A stretch of 64,000 nt of DNA from Ridgeia piscesae. Lineage: Eukaryota; Annelida; Polychaeta; Sabellida; Siboglinidae. The notes beneath the pieces were generated by a model, which saw only the letters and a program-made list of their open reading frames with translations, did no database searches and was not told the origin of the DNA. The first letter of the stretch is position 1; the number at the start of each line of letters is the position of its first letter. A program made the position numbers and the translations under genes. The stretch lies in NCBI GenBank assembly GCA_025642075.2, contig JAODUO010000131.1, forward strand, positions 143,501 through 207,500. The letters run 5' to 3'. Below are positions 44,401 to 57,050 of the stretch, piece after piece.

Positions 44401-47400
44401 TCATTTGGCTCTTTTCCCTGGTGATTTCGTTTTCTTGTCTCCGCCAGATTTCTTTCTCTTTGTCGCTTTTCTTTCAGTTCCAGATGCCTAAAAATCACAA
44501 CAACAAAAATAAAAACATCTCTATTTGTGCTACGCAGACATCAGTATTAGCCATTGGAAATGGAAACTGTATCCGAAAGCCACACACAATGTTAAGTGAA
44601 TGAAATAAAAATATTATGTAACTATGACGCTCTCGAACAACAGTCCGGTGCAGTTACCCTCTGTGTTACTCCCCTGAACCATTACATAAAAAGTACACAC
44701 GCAATGATAGTTGGCCATACTGTTTATCATTATTCATGCAAATATTTGATATACTTGTTAATTTTAAATCAAAGTAATCAATATAGATATGCAAAAAGTG
44801 TAAAAATCAATGTAGTGATTGTAGTCTACGCAAAATTATCTGTCAAAAAAATTGCAAATGTGGGGTTGTACAGGTTAGCATGACAGCAGACATAGGGTCA
44901 AATACATTTGTATTTGAATGTATTTAAATACTTTTTCAAAGTATTTGTAATTGTATTTGATGTTTAAGAATGAAAAGTATTTGTATTTAAATACTTTCTT
45001 AAAGTATTTGACATTTTCAAATAGTTTCAAATACTTTTTCAAATACATTGTCAGTATCAACATTTCTGTTTTGTGAACACATGTAATGCCCACAAAACTG
45101 ATTACCGCGAATGAAAAGTATTTGAAAAAAGTATTTGAAATACTTTCCGGTGTATTTGTAATTAAATACATTTCAATGTATTTGTCCACATGTCTGCATG
45201 ACAGGCTTAATACAGAGGTGGAGCGACTTAAAACTGTCTAAATTAAAGGTGACATAACTTATGAATTTGCCATATCAGTGTAATCATATCGACTTTGAAT
45301 GTCTGACAATAGCCTAAATGGAGTGTATAAAATAGACGTAGATGGCAAAACATAACCAGGACCATAAAAACTTGCTTCATGTAGGCAAACATATAATCCA
45401 TTATTCGGACCACAAGAAAAAGCAGACTTCCCCTCACATTTATAGGTTGTGTAAATCGGAAAAGCGGTGCGATACCTGATTTTTGTCCCCAACATCTGCT
45501 GTCTTCTTCGCCTGGCTGCAGTTTTCTGGTTGCATGTTTTCATCGAGTCCTTCCTCAGAGTCTCTGCCATCCCTTGTGTGGTCACCATTCGCAAGAAAAT
45601 CAGACGCTACAACAGATGATAAATAGGCTTATTACTAAGGCATACCATTTTTTAATTAACTAAGTTGTGCTCCATGTTTACAAGGTGCAGCCACATATAT
45701 TATATTACACTTACAAAAACATGACATCTATGTAATACATAAAACATACCCTAACAATCAAGGGAACCTTGTGCATGCGGTAAATACTTTAGGAAAACGG
45801 TCTACGTCATGGATTTAGCAATATGAAGCAGACATTGACAGGGTGCAAAATAAGGCCAGTCCGATCGTCCGGGACGAGTAGTTTTAGAGCTCGGACTAGT
45901 AAGAGCAGTCCTTTTAAAAAGTAAAAACATACGCAGGACTAGTTGTCTATAATGACGGACTACCAGCTAGCAAGAAGTATCGTGCACCCTGCATTGATAC
46001 AATAATGCTTATGTCTATGCTCACGTCAATAACACAGTGATATGATTATTAATTGACATTTTATAACCTACTGCTGGATGTGAACTTCACTTTATCTAAG
46101 ATTCTCTGACATTCATCATTTTAACAAATGAGTCTCCGTGAACATGTTAACGATGTGTTTTTTCGAATGTTTTGTTAAATGTTACTACAGTATTATAACC
46201 ACAGCATCCTTTCTTGTAACACTGCTAGTGTGTGCATCCAAACAAACTGTATAACTATTTTATATAGCACCACATTTCAGGATATGATTCTGTTCAAAGT
46301 TGCTTAAAGTTAAACCACATTATCAAACACACAATTTGTTTACTTAACAATAAAATGCACACATAACAATAACATAAAGTCCATTTATAAATATATAACT
46401 TACGTAAAATAAGGCATCAATTAAATATTGACTACATAGTTTTCTGCTTTAATAAAAATACTGTAGCTAAATAAAATAAATAAATAGAATGTCATATAAG
46501 ATAAACCAATTAATAAATTAAGTAAAATAAATTACCGGGTAAATATTGGCTACATAACACTAAGTAAAAGTGATGCAGTTATCTTAAGATATAAATAATT
46601 AAATATAATAATAATATAATATAGTCTAATATAATATATAATGAGGCGATGACATACGAGGATAAAGATCATCGAGGTTGTCTTCCTCTCGACCATCCTC
46701 CCCCTCTTCCCCCTCATCGGAGTCGGCCTGAGGGCGCTTGCGACCTTGCCTCGCTTTAAACTCCACCCCCGTCTCCAGGCACAGCTTCCCTGTGGGACAA
46801 TGGCAGACGATGGAACATGTCATTATTCAATAGGTGTAAATGTTAGACATCACAGTCAAATAAAACCACAAAGTCCCAGAACATCTACAATTACATCATG
46901 ACAGGTGGTGGCTTGGTCTTCACCAAGTTTTGCACAAATAAATAAATGTTCCAGAGGTGCCACCTTATGAATGAAATTGGTACTAATGCGCACTGACGTT
47001 ATTGCAGTTATCAACACCCTTGTCATATATATTTACTAAATTACTATATTTTTGACATTCAGAACTGACAAAATCACTTGTAACAAAAGCAAAAATTACT
47101 GTAATCTATTGTTAATAAAGTATAATAGTACAGATTTGGGCATACAAGATTACGTTTAAGCATATTTACTTGTAATATATAATATACAGGTTATGGAATT
47201 GCCATATTGTTATGTTGCCAGGAATTTTAAGTGACCATTTGACCTGACTTATGTACTGCATGGCCCACAACTGGACTAGAAATGTTACAAAATTAGTTCT
47301 CATCTACAAACAAAACAAAAACGAGCCTCGCTCCAACACGTACATCGGTGTAGAGCCTTCTGAAATCTTTTCCCGTCAACGTGTCTCCGAATGTGTACTG

Positions 47401-49856
47401 CTGTATTATTCAGATGTCGCATTGTCAATAAGCAGAATAGCTGATTTCTGTCAAAAAAATTCAGTGGTAGGTAAATAAATGCCTTACTTCATGATGGTAA
47501 CCATATCACATAGTTATTAGCATATCGTGATTTTCAATGGGCAAATTACATGTGTATGTAATTTGCATGCAGTATTAGGTATTCTTCCCATGCTTAAAAT
47601 TTTAAATGAAAATAATGATGAAATTAAAATATATGTAAATATTTTTTTTAAATCACATCTCATTTATTAACAAACATTCAGTGTAACACTATTTTGTACT
47701 TAATTAACAAAATAATATAACAGATTCATAATTATAAATACATTAGGTCTACAGCTGAATCTATAATTACAATGACATGAGTCTGTGCACGCCATGCGCC
47801 ACCCAATAGACACACCCAGGCGACTGACCACCCTTGATCAGCAAACTGCCCAAACTCATCCACCTCTATATAACAATAATAAAGATCTGACTGTCTGAAA
47901 TAGAATCCCCATTATTACTACTATTATTAACATCACACAAAATGAGTGAATCCAAACAATCTACCTGCCAAATGCAAACAATCATTCAGGCATATCTATT
48001 GGGAAATGCATGCACATGTTTGTACACATGTACACGTGTTTCATTAGAAACTTTAAAAAGTGTGTCTTAAAGATCATGTAATTTATGTACATACCTCTTT
48101 ATCTGAATTAACCTCCAACAATATTTTAATTTCTTTTAATAAATATAATGAGATTTGTGTATTTTGTAAAGTCTGCGATAAATGGAAGGAAAAATATATA
48201 CACTCAATGAAATGCCTTGTTTCATATTGTTGCACTTACTTGCGCCATTTTTTCGTGCTAGGGACAAGATGACATTGGTAGTTTTCTATGTCAGATTCTG
48301 TCAGTTTGCGCAGTCGTTGGTATTTCTTGCCGCTGATGTAGGATTCCAGCACATCCTTCTTAGCAGGCATTTCATGGCCTGACAATGTACATCGCACCTG
48401 CAAAAAAGCAATCAGTGGCAACGTTTGAATAGGAACTGTTTGAAAATTTCTTCAAACCGAACAGTTTGTGCTAAATCACTGCACTATCATAAGCATGCAT
48501 TAGTGTAGTTGTTAGCATATCGGATCCACCTGCAACCTTGGTTCAATCGTTATAGTAATTACTTATACCTATTGTAAAAACCTGGCTCTCAACATTGGGG
48601 ACTGTATATCCCTTGTGACTCAGAGATCACGTTAATGTTAGTCCTGTCTCAGTGTGGGATGTAAAAGAACCTCTTGAAAATCCAAGCACCCTGACAGTGA
48701 CCACCCTGCCCTCAAGCTCAGTGGCCTGTCATCAGTCATAGAAAGGATGGCTTGGCGATAATGTTTTGAAGAACCGATAAAAGATTAAAACACCGTCAAT
48801 CAATTCAATGCATCACCAGCTAGGCTCGATTACCCAGACTCCATGAGGTGGCAGCACTTTTCAGCCCCTCAACTCCACCTGGGGAATTAATAGCATGCCG
48901 AGGTGACCAACATGACAGCCTTACCCCAGATAGACGCCAAGTGGTTCCCAGGCCGAATTTGAAATAACATTAAATAAGGATACCTTTTTGTCAGATAATG
49001 GGCAGTTATGCAGAATTTGGATCCACCCTAGTTTTGCCTTTATAACTGTATATTTGCCTATATTGGATACCTCACACAAACTCTAATCCTAAACCTGATC
49101 AATCAGCATTCCAAGGTATATCTATTTTCACAAATATTGCATTTTGAGACCTAAATAGCGCTCAGAGTTGTGCCAGTTGCAAGCGCAGCGGTGGCAGTGC
49201 ATGTGTCACTGCGCCGTGCACATAGGAAGAGTGATAAACTGTTTGTTTATGCCAACCACGCTGTCTTTTCGACCTCAAAAGTCTGCTAAGACGTGCTGTT
49301 TATAAAACATAAATATGCGCAAGATGATGTTAAATGACTGAATTAACAAAATCAGTATCAAATGTTAGCAAAGATACAGTTATAATGGCAAAATTGAGGT
49401 GGGTCCGAATTCTGCATAAGTGCCAGGTAATGCTATAATTATAAAACTATTCAAAATTAAACTTATATTAAGACCAAAATAAATTTGCTTTTAAAAATAG
49501 GAATTACGGCAGGATTAACCACCATCCACGAGGTGGCAGCATTGACACATGTTTAGCCCCACACAGATAATATTCAAACGCCGGCTGAATCACCAGACTG
49601 CCTTCTCGGCGAAGTCGAGCAACAGTCGGTTAAGCGAGACTAGTCACCAGCCGAGGACTGGACCGAGGCTGAGTGCACTTATTATCGCCATGTGTTCATA
49701 TTATACCGTACCGGCATTACACTTATGTGTCTATTTCTTTCACACAATTTATACGCAAGCGATCAATCTCGCTACCTTTTCGCCGTCCTGTATTATTTCT
49801 AACGCGGGGTTGTCTGCCAAAATATCAGCTATTTCTTCGTTCTGATTTTGCGACAT
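44401..49856 (-). CDS. SURF2: Surfeit locus protein 2
   Basis: Six minus-strand exons join in phase: 49856-49776 (ATG), 48397-48240, 47447-47344, 46789-46658, 45606-45476 and 44487-44401 (TGA), giving 230 residues (human 256). Landmarks against remembered SURF2: a short acidic start, KVRCTLSGHEMP, SGKKYQRL, HLVPSTK, KNQLFCLLTMRHLN, HVDGKRFQKAL, TGVEFKAR, an acidic run (SDEGEEGEDGREED), LDDLYP, a Ser/Asp linker and a Lys-rich tail (ERKATKRKKSGGDKKTKSPG). The two Cys-containing repeats with KKYQRL and KRFQKAL are the conserved core; the basic tail fits nuclear or nucleolar location. In vertebrates SURF2 belongs to the surfeit cluster and shares a bidirectional promoter with SURF1; no SURF1 or SURF4 is visible here, so I see no sign of that cluster. 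The introns hold two MITEs, a SINE and dispersed repeats. Confidence 0.93.
44887..45196. mobile_element. hAT-like MITE with 8-bp target duplication (SURF2 last intron)
   Basis: The 310-bp element starts CAGACATAGGG and ends CCACATGTCTG (inverted: CAGACATGTGG). It is flanked on both sides by CATGACAG (44879-44886 and 45197-45204), an 8-bp target-site duplication. The interior is AT-rich and foldback-like, made of AAATACATTTGTATTTG words. An 8-bp duplication with CAG termini fits hAT; no transposase is present. Confidence 0.85.
45839..45991. mobile_element. Short MITE with 6-bp target duplication (SURF2 intron)
   Basis: The 153-bp element starts CAGGGTGCA and ends TGCACCCTG, with CATTGA on both sides (45833-45838 and 45992-45997). 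Internal words GGACTAG and CGGACTA repeat. No coding capacity. Confidence 0.85.
48490..48795 (+). repeat. SINE-like element in SURF2 intron 1
   Basis: Head with TAGTTGTTAGCATATCGGA and B-box-like GGTTCAATCGT, a body including GGGATGTAAAAGAACCTCTT, and an end GATAAAAGATTAAAACACC. The body resembles the 2190-2560 element only in the GTAAAAGA word, so it is probably a different family. Confidence 0.5.
48835..48990 (+). repeat. Dispersed repeat family, fourth copy
   Basis: CCATGAGGTGGCAGCACTTT, CAGCCCCTCAACTCCACCTG and GATACCTTTTTGTCAGATAATG match 25232-25330 and 25555-25580. Confidence 0.7.
49440..49650 (+). repeat. Dispersed repeat family, fifth copy
   Basis: AATTACGGCAGGATTAACCA and CGAGGTGGCAGCATTG match 25482 and 26350; the end (TGCCTTCTCGGCGAAG, CAGTCGGTTAAGCGAGACTA) matches 26442-26490. 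Confidence 0.7.
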
Positions 49857-50443
49857 AATTCTACCACATGCGTCTTATTAATTGCGCCACCTTTCGGACA
49901 TTTGGTATATTACCGCCTTCTGACGGCGATGCTATGAGTTAGTGATATTCTCACAGTGGAGGCTACGTCCTTGCAGACGAGAAAACCAATTTTGGTTACC
50001 AAATCGGGGAGCATTTCACTACGAAAAAGCGCTCATATAGAAAATCTATAATATATCATTAAAATGACGATTGGCATACGATATCTAGTGTCTATGCATT
50101 ATTCTTACACTGAATGTCACGTTGAGAGTTAGTATACTGAGCCGATGTTTTTTAATTTAGTTAACTAGCTAGTTTCTTATGCCTATCCAAATTGTAACTC
50201 CCTACAGTGTACAGCCACATGCCATAACATTTTATTTGTACCTGGATTCATGTGCTCTATAAATACGTACATGTAAATTTTGCAAAAGTATGCTATGCCT
50301 CAGTATCAACTCGTAAGCCACTGACGGGTGTAAAATTGCCAATTTAGGGGAATAGATATTCCGCACTGTTAAATTGTCTCACCTATTCGCCACATAGGCA
50401 TACGCAATTGCTGACGACGTTAATTGTAACAGTGCAAGTCAAG

Positions 50444-50613
50444 GAAAGCTTTCAGCCGTGCTGCAATTACTACACGAAAACAGTGCAAGCTAGTCAAGGA
50501 TATATATTAACGAAGTCGCGAAGCAGGAAATCTGGCGTCCATCCTTGTTCCATCGAACATCATCGAGAATGATCTGGAAATCTTTCAGCCGTGCTGCAAT
50601 TACTACACGAAAA
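50444..50613 (+). repeat. Pair of 37-bp direct repeats
   Basis: TTTCAGCCGTGCTGCAATTA then CTACACGAAAA occurs at 50450-50480 and 50583-50613; with flanks the match is 37 bp with one mismatch. The words CAGTGCAAG and GTCAAGGA also recur nearby. Confidence 0.85.
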
Positions 50614-51299
50614 TGAATCGTAAATGTAAGCAAGTTCTTATATATCGTGGTAATCAATCATCAGGATTGTTCAAAGCGCATTACACTTTGCACCTTGGGA
50701 TACCTGTTCATTCAATCACCCTCTTGACTTCTCTGGGAAGCACAAACCATGCTACCATTTCTGCGCGAAAACTGTTCGTACACAAATATCCGCTAATAGG
50801 GGAAACACGGGCAATATGGGAGAGTTAACGTTCCGCTGTTCGTCGCACCCACATTTTGCGCATTAGGGTAACAGTTTGTTGCGTATCGGCCAAACACACA
50901 AAAACACAACAGGGCATGGTATTGTTTTTTGTTGACATTATTTTTTGATAAATACGGACTATCCCGTTTTACCGGCAAAATTCCCATTTTACCCGCATAT
51001 ACGGGTAAAATGGGATTTTGATCCGGGAAATATCGGGATGCATATTTAGTTGTGTTATTTGTAAGTAACTGATATATTAGAACTATTAAACTACAATAAG
51101 AATAGCCAATATATGCGATATGGTAAGGTCGTATAAGCAAAATGTTATACTTCTTTGTGAATTTGACTGCCGTACCTTGGGCGGATTACTATTCCTGTAT
51201 AATTATGTAATCCATAGACATCACATCTTAAATTTATGTAACTTAGTGATCTACTAGTTAAATCAAGCGATCTACAGAAACAGGCATATTGTCAACGCC

Positions 51300-51626
51300 C
51301 TGACTATTGCCAGAGCTGCTCTGGCAATAAGGGCGGAAAAAATTCTTATTGTCAGAGCAGAAATGGATTGATGGTAATGTGCATGCGCGTCCGGTTGGCG
51401 ATATGTTTAGCGAACACATGTCGACATAGTAATTGTTTCAGATACACATGACGCCCTGGTATCGTTTTTTGACTGATTTAGGCGATCGTGGCGCGGAAAC
51501 TGCGATAAGATCGAACCGCAGAGCTGCTCTGGCAATAAGGGCGGAAAAATTCTTAATGCCAGAGCAGAATTGGATTGACGGTGATGTGCATGCGCGTCCG
51601 GTTGGCGATATGTTTAGGTTGGCGGT
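51300..51626 (+). repeat. Satellite block A, period about 208 bp
   Basis: GAGCTGCTCTGGCAATAAGG with GCGGAAAAA recurs at 51313 and 51521. Each unit includes CAATAAG..CTTATTG-type foldback and the string GTGCATGCGCGTCCGGTTGG. The second unit runs into the (GTAT)n array. Confidence 0.88.
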
Positions 51627-52450
51627 ATGTATGTATGTATGTATGTATGTATGTATGTATGTATGTATGTATGTATGTATGTATGTATGTATGTATGTAT
51701 GTATGTATGTATGTATGTATGTATGTATGTATGTATGTATGTATGTATGTATGTATGTATGTATGTATGTATGTATGTATGTATGTATGTGTATGTATGT
51801 ATGTGTATGTATGTATGTATGTATGTATGATGTTGATGATGTATGTATGATGTTGTATGTAGTGTTGTGTTGTGTGATGATGTGTATGTGTGTGTGATGT
51901 ATGTGTGTGTATGTGTGTGTGTGATGTATGTATGTAGTATGTATGTATGTATGTATGTATGTATGTATGTATGTATGTAGTAGTGTATGTAGTATGTATG
52001 TATGTATGTATGTATGTATGTATGTATGTATGTATGTAGTGTATGTAGTATGTAGTATGTATGTATGTATGTATGTATGTATGTATGTATGTATGTATGT
52101 ATGTATGTATGTATGTATGTATGTATGTATGTATGTATGTATGTATGTATGTATGTATGTATGTATGTATGTATGTATGTATGTATGTATGTATGTATGT
52201 ATGTATGTATGTATGTATGTGATGATGTATGTATGTATGTATGTAGTTGTGTGTGATGTGATGTATGTGATGTATGATGATGATGTAGATGTAGTATGTG
52301 ATGATGATGTATGTATGTATGTATGATGTGTGTGTGATGTGTATGTGTATGATGTGATGTGTGTGTGTGTGTAGATGTAGTATGTAGTATGTATAGTATG
52401 TGTGCATGCTGATGTATGCATGCATGCATGCATGCATGTATGTATGTATA
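51627..52450 (+). repeat. (GTAT)n microsatellite, about 820 bp
   Basis: Long pure (TATG)n blocks at 51627-51790 and 52050-52220, with degenerate GTGT/GATG-rich parts between and after, ending in GCATGCATGCATGCATG. Frames reading Tyr-Val-Cys-Met polymers are artefacts. Confidence 0.97.
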
Positions 52451-54540
52451 GTGGCTGCCTTTGTAGCAACCCACATCACTCTTTTTTGATAATCGTTCAA
52501 ATATGCCATCCATGTAAGATTGTGGATAAATGAATAGGAGACAGGATTTCCTCCTGTCTTGCTCTGTTATGTGCAGTGACCTGGTATGCCATACCAGAGC
52601 TGCATCTTAATGAATGGAATTGTTTGCTTGTTGTCAGTATACATACCTATCAGTATTAATACCAGAGGTGAGTGAAGTTATTAAGTGGCCAACTTTGGAA
52701 GGGGTACACTACATGTCAATTTCTTTCAGTACAGTTTTTGTGAAAGAAGCACAGCAGAATATATTGTCTTTTTCGGAACATTTTCTTGAACACATGATCA
52801 CAACATGTACTCCATGAAGATATAATGTGTGCATTAATTTTGTTATATAAAAATAAATAATAAATATATTTAAAACTGTGAAACATAATTAATATCAAGC
52901 GCAAACAGTACTTATACAGGCTGTAGATACAATATATTGTATTGCTAACAAGCGTACAACCAACAATATATCATAAAAGTATACATAACTTGAGTTGCAT
53001 TTACAGAAAATCAATAATTTCGAAACTATGGCCAGAGGGTATACCGTTCAGGGTTAACAGGATCTACTGTATTATTGATACAGCCCCTATAATCGGTGCC
53101 ACTGCAATTAGTCAAGGTGCCATGTCAACAATAGCTGGCTGTGCTTAAGACTGGCTTCTCGTGGAATCTATAAATTTCCACAGGAGGTTGTGTTCGGACA
53201 GGAGCTAACAGGGGTCAGAGCACGGTTACGCTTCCCGGACTGACCCATACCAATGTATACCAATACCTTTAATAATTGTATTATTGGAAAGGAGTATAAT
53301 ACAACAGATATACTATTGATTAAGTAGTATGATATATATGTTCAGTGTATGACGCTTGCTGTTAATCACAGTGTAGTTGGCGTAGTGATTTCATCCATTT
53401 TTTACGTTACCCTGTGGATGCTGAAAAAACTTGCAAAATTTTGACAATATTGACGTGCAACTCACATGCATGCATTTTAGTAGAACCAGAGGTGGTGTAT
53501 TTTTTAAGACGTTTGATGACTATATATTTGATATGACTGCAGTGACTGTGTACACATTTAAGCATTTTCTTAGGTACAGTTTCCTTGTAAGGGCCACCCC
53601 TTATAATAATCTGACAAAACGTTAACATGCCGCCAAATGGAAAATCCACTGCGTGGAAATGGGAAATTAACGGTCACTTCTCGCTACTTCAGAAGCTGCT
53701 CATTATAAACAGCAATAACATTACGCAGAAATTGAAAAGTAATATTATATCCAAGCACAATTACAAATACTCCAGACGGACTCAAACAATTAGAAATGCT
53801 AAATTATTTACACATATACAAATAATGTGAGATTTTTTTATACTTTTAAAAATCATTTTAACTTTCATAATACAATAAATGCAATATAGCTCAAACAAAA
53901 GCAAATGTATTATCGATAAATTGGTTTTTCAACATAATCGCTGTGACGTAGTGTACAACCACGGTGAGACAGAGGGCTTATTAATTGTACGGCCATAACA
54001 CTAAAAATAATCCAATGGTGCTAAATTGTCTGATTAATATTAATTATCTAATATGTAATTTATAACCTTAATTTAATATGCATTAATATCTACTAGTATA
54101 ATAGCTACTATTGTTATTTGTGTACAGCTACATGGCTAAATAAATACAACAACCTCTTCAATCAATCCTTTTCACACCCGCATGGCAATGAGGACACACC
54201 CTTCATCCATGACATCACTGAGACGAACTTAACAGTATGGGTTCAATTGGGTTCTCCAATTAACAAGCCGCACTTTTAAGCGGTTTTTTCATGTTTGAAC
54301 CAAATCCATTGTAATGTGGCTTGTTTAATTACAGATGCCTACCATGAAAAAAGGGTTCTTAAATCTGAGGCAAACTTCCCTTACCATGGAAAATAATGAA
54401 TTAGCAGGTTGGTGCCCATAAGTCATAAATATTGTCGCGCATTTATTGCCGAAACTACTGTGTGATGTAAATTTATTCATCAAAATCGTCTAAATAACTA
54501 AATAATATAATAGCAGAGCGTCAAATTTATCTGAATTTCT
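52451..54540. other. AT-rich spacer without recognised genes
   Basis: Only short frames occur. A small hairpin AGACAGGA-TTTCC-TCCTGTCT lies near 52540, and GTGGAATCTATAAATTTCCAC near 53162. Nothing else stands out. Confidence 0.5.
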
Positions 54541-54544
54541 TACT

Positions 54545-55165
54545 GTGTCGACATGTGTTCACTGAAAATATCGCCAACCGGATGCGCATGCACATCACCA
54601 TCAATATCTTTCTGCTATGGCAATAAGACTTATTTCCGCCCTTATTGCCAGAGCAGCTCTGCGGATCGATATTAAATTATCGCAATTTCCCCGCCACGAT
54701 CGCCTAAATCAGTCATAAAACGATACCAGGGCGTCATGTGTATCTGAAACAATGACTATGTCGACATGTGTTCGTTAAACATATCGCCAACCGGACGCGC
54801 ATGCACATTACCATCAATCGATTTCTGCTCTGGCAATAAGAATTAGTTTTGCCCTTATTGCCAGAGCTGCTCTGAGATTTGCCCTGAACATCCGCTAGGG
54901 GCGCATCGTTTTCTGCTCTGGCAATCAGAATTTTTTCGCCCTTATTGCCAGAGCAGCTCTGCGGATCGATATTATCGCAGTTTCCCCGCCACGATCGCCT
55001 AAATCAGTCAGAAAACGATATCAGGGCGTCATGTGTATCTGAAACAATTACTATGTCGACAAGTGTTCGCTAAAAATATCGCCCACCTGACGCGCATGCA
55101 CATCACTGACAATAAGCGCGAAAAAACTCCTTATTGCCAGAGCAGCTCTGGCGATAGTCTAAGCC
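54545..55165 (-). repeat. Satellite block B, inverted relative to block A
   Basis: CCAACCGGACGCGCATGCAC, CGCCCTTATTGCCAGAGCAG and CGATCGCCTAAATCAGTCA are reverse complements of block A strings. Two to three units are present, one with an extra insert near 54870-54910. Confidence 0.88.
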
Positions 55166-55669
55166 TATTGTCAAAGTAAACTGCATTTTTAATGTTTTTC
55201 AATGATAACATGCATAACATACACAACGGAATTATCACATTTTGCCCGCATTAATATATCACATTTTGCCGGGAATAGGCATGGGTTAATCAAAATGTGA
55301 CACATTAATTATCACTCACTCTCACGAAAAACTGTTATACGCTGAAACACCCATAAACTAATATTACATCCTCACGACATTCGAAGGTGAAATGTGATAA
55401 GTTGTTACTTACCAAACTTAGATGGCTCGTCAAACAAACAACTTAGCAAGGGGTCAAAGCTAAAGATTACTAACGACTGTTTCAATCCGCGCGAAAAATT
55501 GCATACCAATTGGTTTGTATAGTAGTCAGCAGATACAGCTACGCTAGTTGGAGGCGAAAATACGCTTTGTGGCAGCACTATTCTTTGCATATAGCGATTT
55601 CCCATATTACTCGAGTATCCCGTTTTACCCGGGTTTCCCCTATCTCTAGACATTATATTCTTCACATAT

Positions 55670-55995
55670 CTGAATGAACTGGACCAATACAGAGTGAATG
55701 CAATTGCCCAAGGTTTGACCCGGCAGAAGATTTGAACCCGGGTTCACTTAGTCGATACCCTGAAACTCTACACCCACTGAGTGACTGAACCAATTCGCTA
55801 TTACAACACAGTGCTCATATATCCACCATAATCTACAGCCAGATGTGCCTAAATTATTTAATCCAGCCGAGTGAACTTGAGCAATGTGGAGTGAACGAAA
55901 TAGCCCAATGTACGAAACGGATTATAATGAATCGAACCAAAACATCTCGACTGAGAGCCCGTTGCTGCAACCACTACACCACAGCGTACTATTCG
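55670..55995 (-). repeat. Two adjacent tRNA-derived SINE copies
   Basis: Reverse complement of 55925-55990: ACGCTGTGGTGTAGTGGTTG with B box GGTTCGATTC. Reverse complement of 55720-55790: AGTCACTCAGTGGGTGTAGA with B box GAACCCGGGTTCAAATC. Body words (CACTC, ACTCGGCTGGATTAAATAA) match the 32379-32580 family. Both read on the minus strand, suggesting insertion of one next to or into the other. Confidence 0.7.
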
Positions 55996-56669
55996 ATCGC
56001 CGAAATTCGTCAGTAATCGTATATGATGTTTAGCCACACGTTATGCCGACGGAACGAACTGACGTCAAATATGTTACTGTATGAAGGTTATAATACCAGT
56101 GGTAGTCAATGAGATACGAAGTATTGTCGTAGAGTTGTACATAACTTAATATATAATAATAATAATACTTGTAACACTTCTACAGCGCCTATATCCTTGA
56201 AAACTCAAGCTCAGAGGCCTAACAAACAAAATCATTTGGCGTAATCAATCGTCATTGGAGCGTGAAACCGCCGAACATTTATGGCACATCATATAAATGT
56301 CACAACGATAATAAATTAATCTTTTATAACGTCGTGTAAAGGACACGTAGACTGTCTACTCTATAGGGGGGTCTACTGTGATTTAGTAAGCTTCTGTGTA
56401 TAGCAATCATCCGAGCGAGACGTATAGGACTAAGCAAGACCATTCAACCAGAACATTTGGTAAATGTCTGCACATGACCCAGCACGTCAGGGCACACCTT
56501 TACAGGGCCGATCGACGTACATAATCAGTCATTATTATTGACGATTGTGCAAATGGACCGCCACTAGCGCGTTGAATACGTTGGTGTATTGAACTCACTC
56601 GGCTGGTCGTTGAGCACTTCCAAACAAAGCAGCGACGACAACCTGAGAGGACGCCGCGCGGAATTTCTG

Positions 56670-57050
56670 CGCTACAAATCTCGCCAGAACTGCGGTGGAT
56701 ATAATCTTCTCGAACCGCTGCGCGTTGGTGATATATGTGTATGTGTATACATTGACGTGGGCTCGTTTTGTTAGACATTCGCAAGTTAGGAAATACAATA
56801 GAGGGACATGAGAGAGACCGGTGCCAGTGACGACAGTAAGTGTTGACGCTTACAGGATATCTGCGCTCCGACACTGTTACAAATCTCGCCAGAACTACGA
56901 TGAATATTACATTCTCGAACTGCGCGTTGGTGGTATGTGTATACGTATGATAGTTAACATAGACTAATTTTGTTAGACAATCGCAATTTAGGAAATACAA
57001 CAGAGCAACATGAGAGGGAAGGGCGCCAGTGGCAACAGCAAGTGTTGCGT
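56670..57050 (+). repeat. Tandem duplication of the RING-NHL promoter and start codon
   Basis: 56674-56846 matches 56879-57051 at an offset of 202-205. Shared strings: ACAAATCTCGCCAGAACT, TGCGCGTTGGTG, TTTTGTTAGACA, TTAGGAAATACAA, then ACATGAGAG and GCCAGTG. The left copy has an ATG at 56808 that reads 12 codons (METs as M R E T G A S D D S K C) and stops at 56844; the right copy is the real start at 57010 (M R G K G A S G N S K C, continuing). Confidence 0.88.

Larger units (their letters stand above)
50801..55643. mobile_element. Possible large inverted-repeat-bounded element
   Basis: GGGGAAACACGGGCAATATG then GGA at 50801 is inverted at the right end, where the reverse complement reads GGGGAAACCCGGGTAAAACG then GGA (ending about 55643); about 19 of 23 positions agree. 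TA flanks both ends and could be a 2-bp target duplication. Related words (TTTTACCCG, ACGGGTAAAATGGGA) recur at 50955-51015 and 55230-55275. Between them lie oppositely oriented satellite blocks and a long (GTAT)n array. No transposase is recognised; a minus-strand frame at 55405-55665 begins in the right arm and ends in a good splice donor (GTAAGT). Confidence 0.4.
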
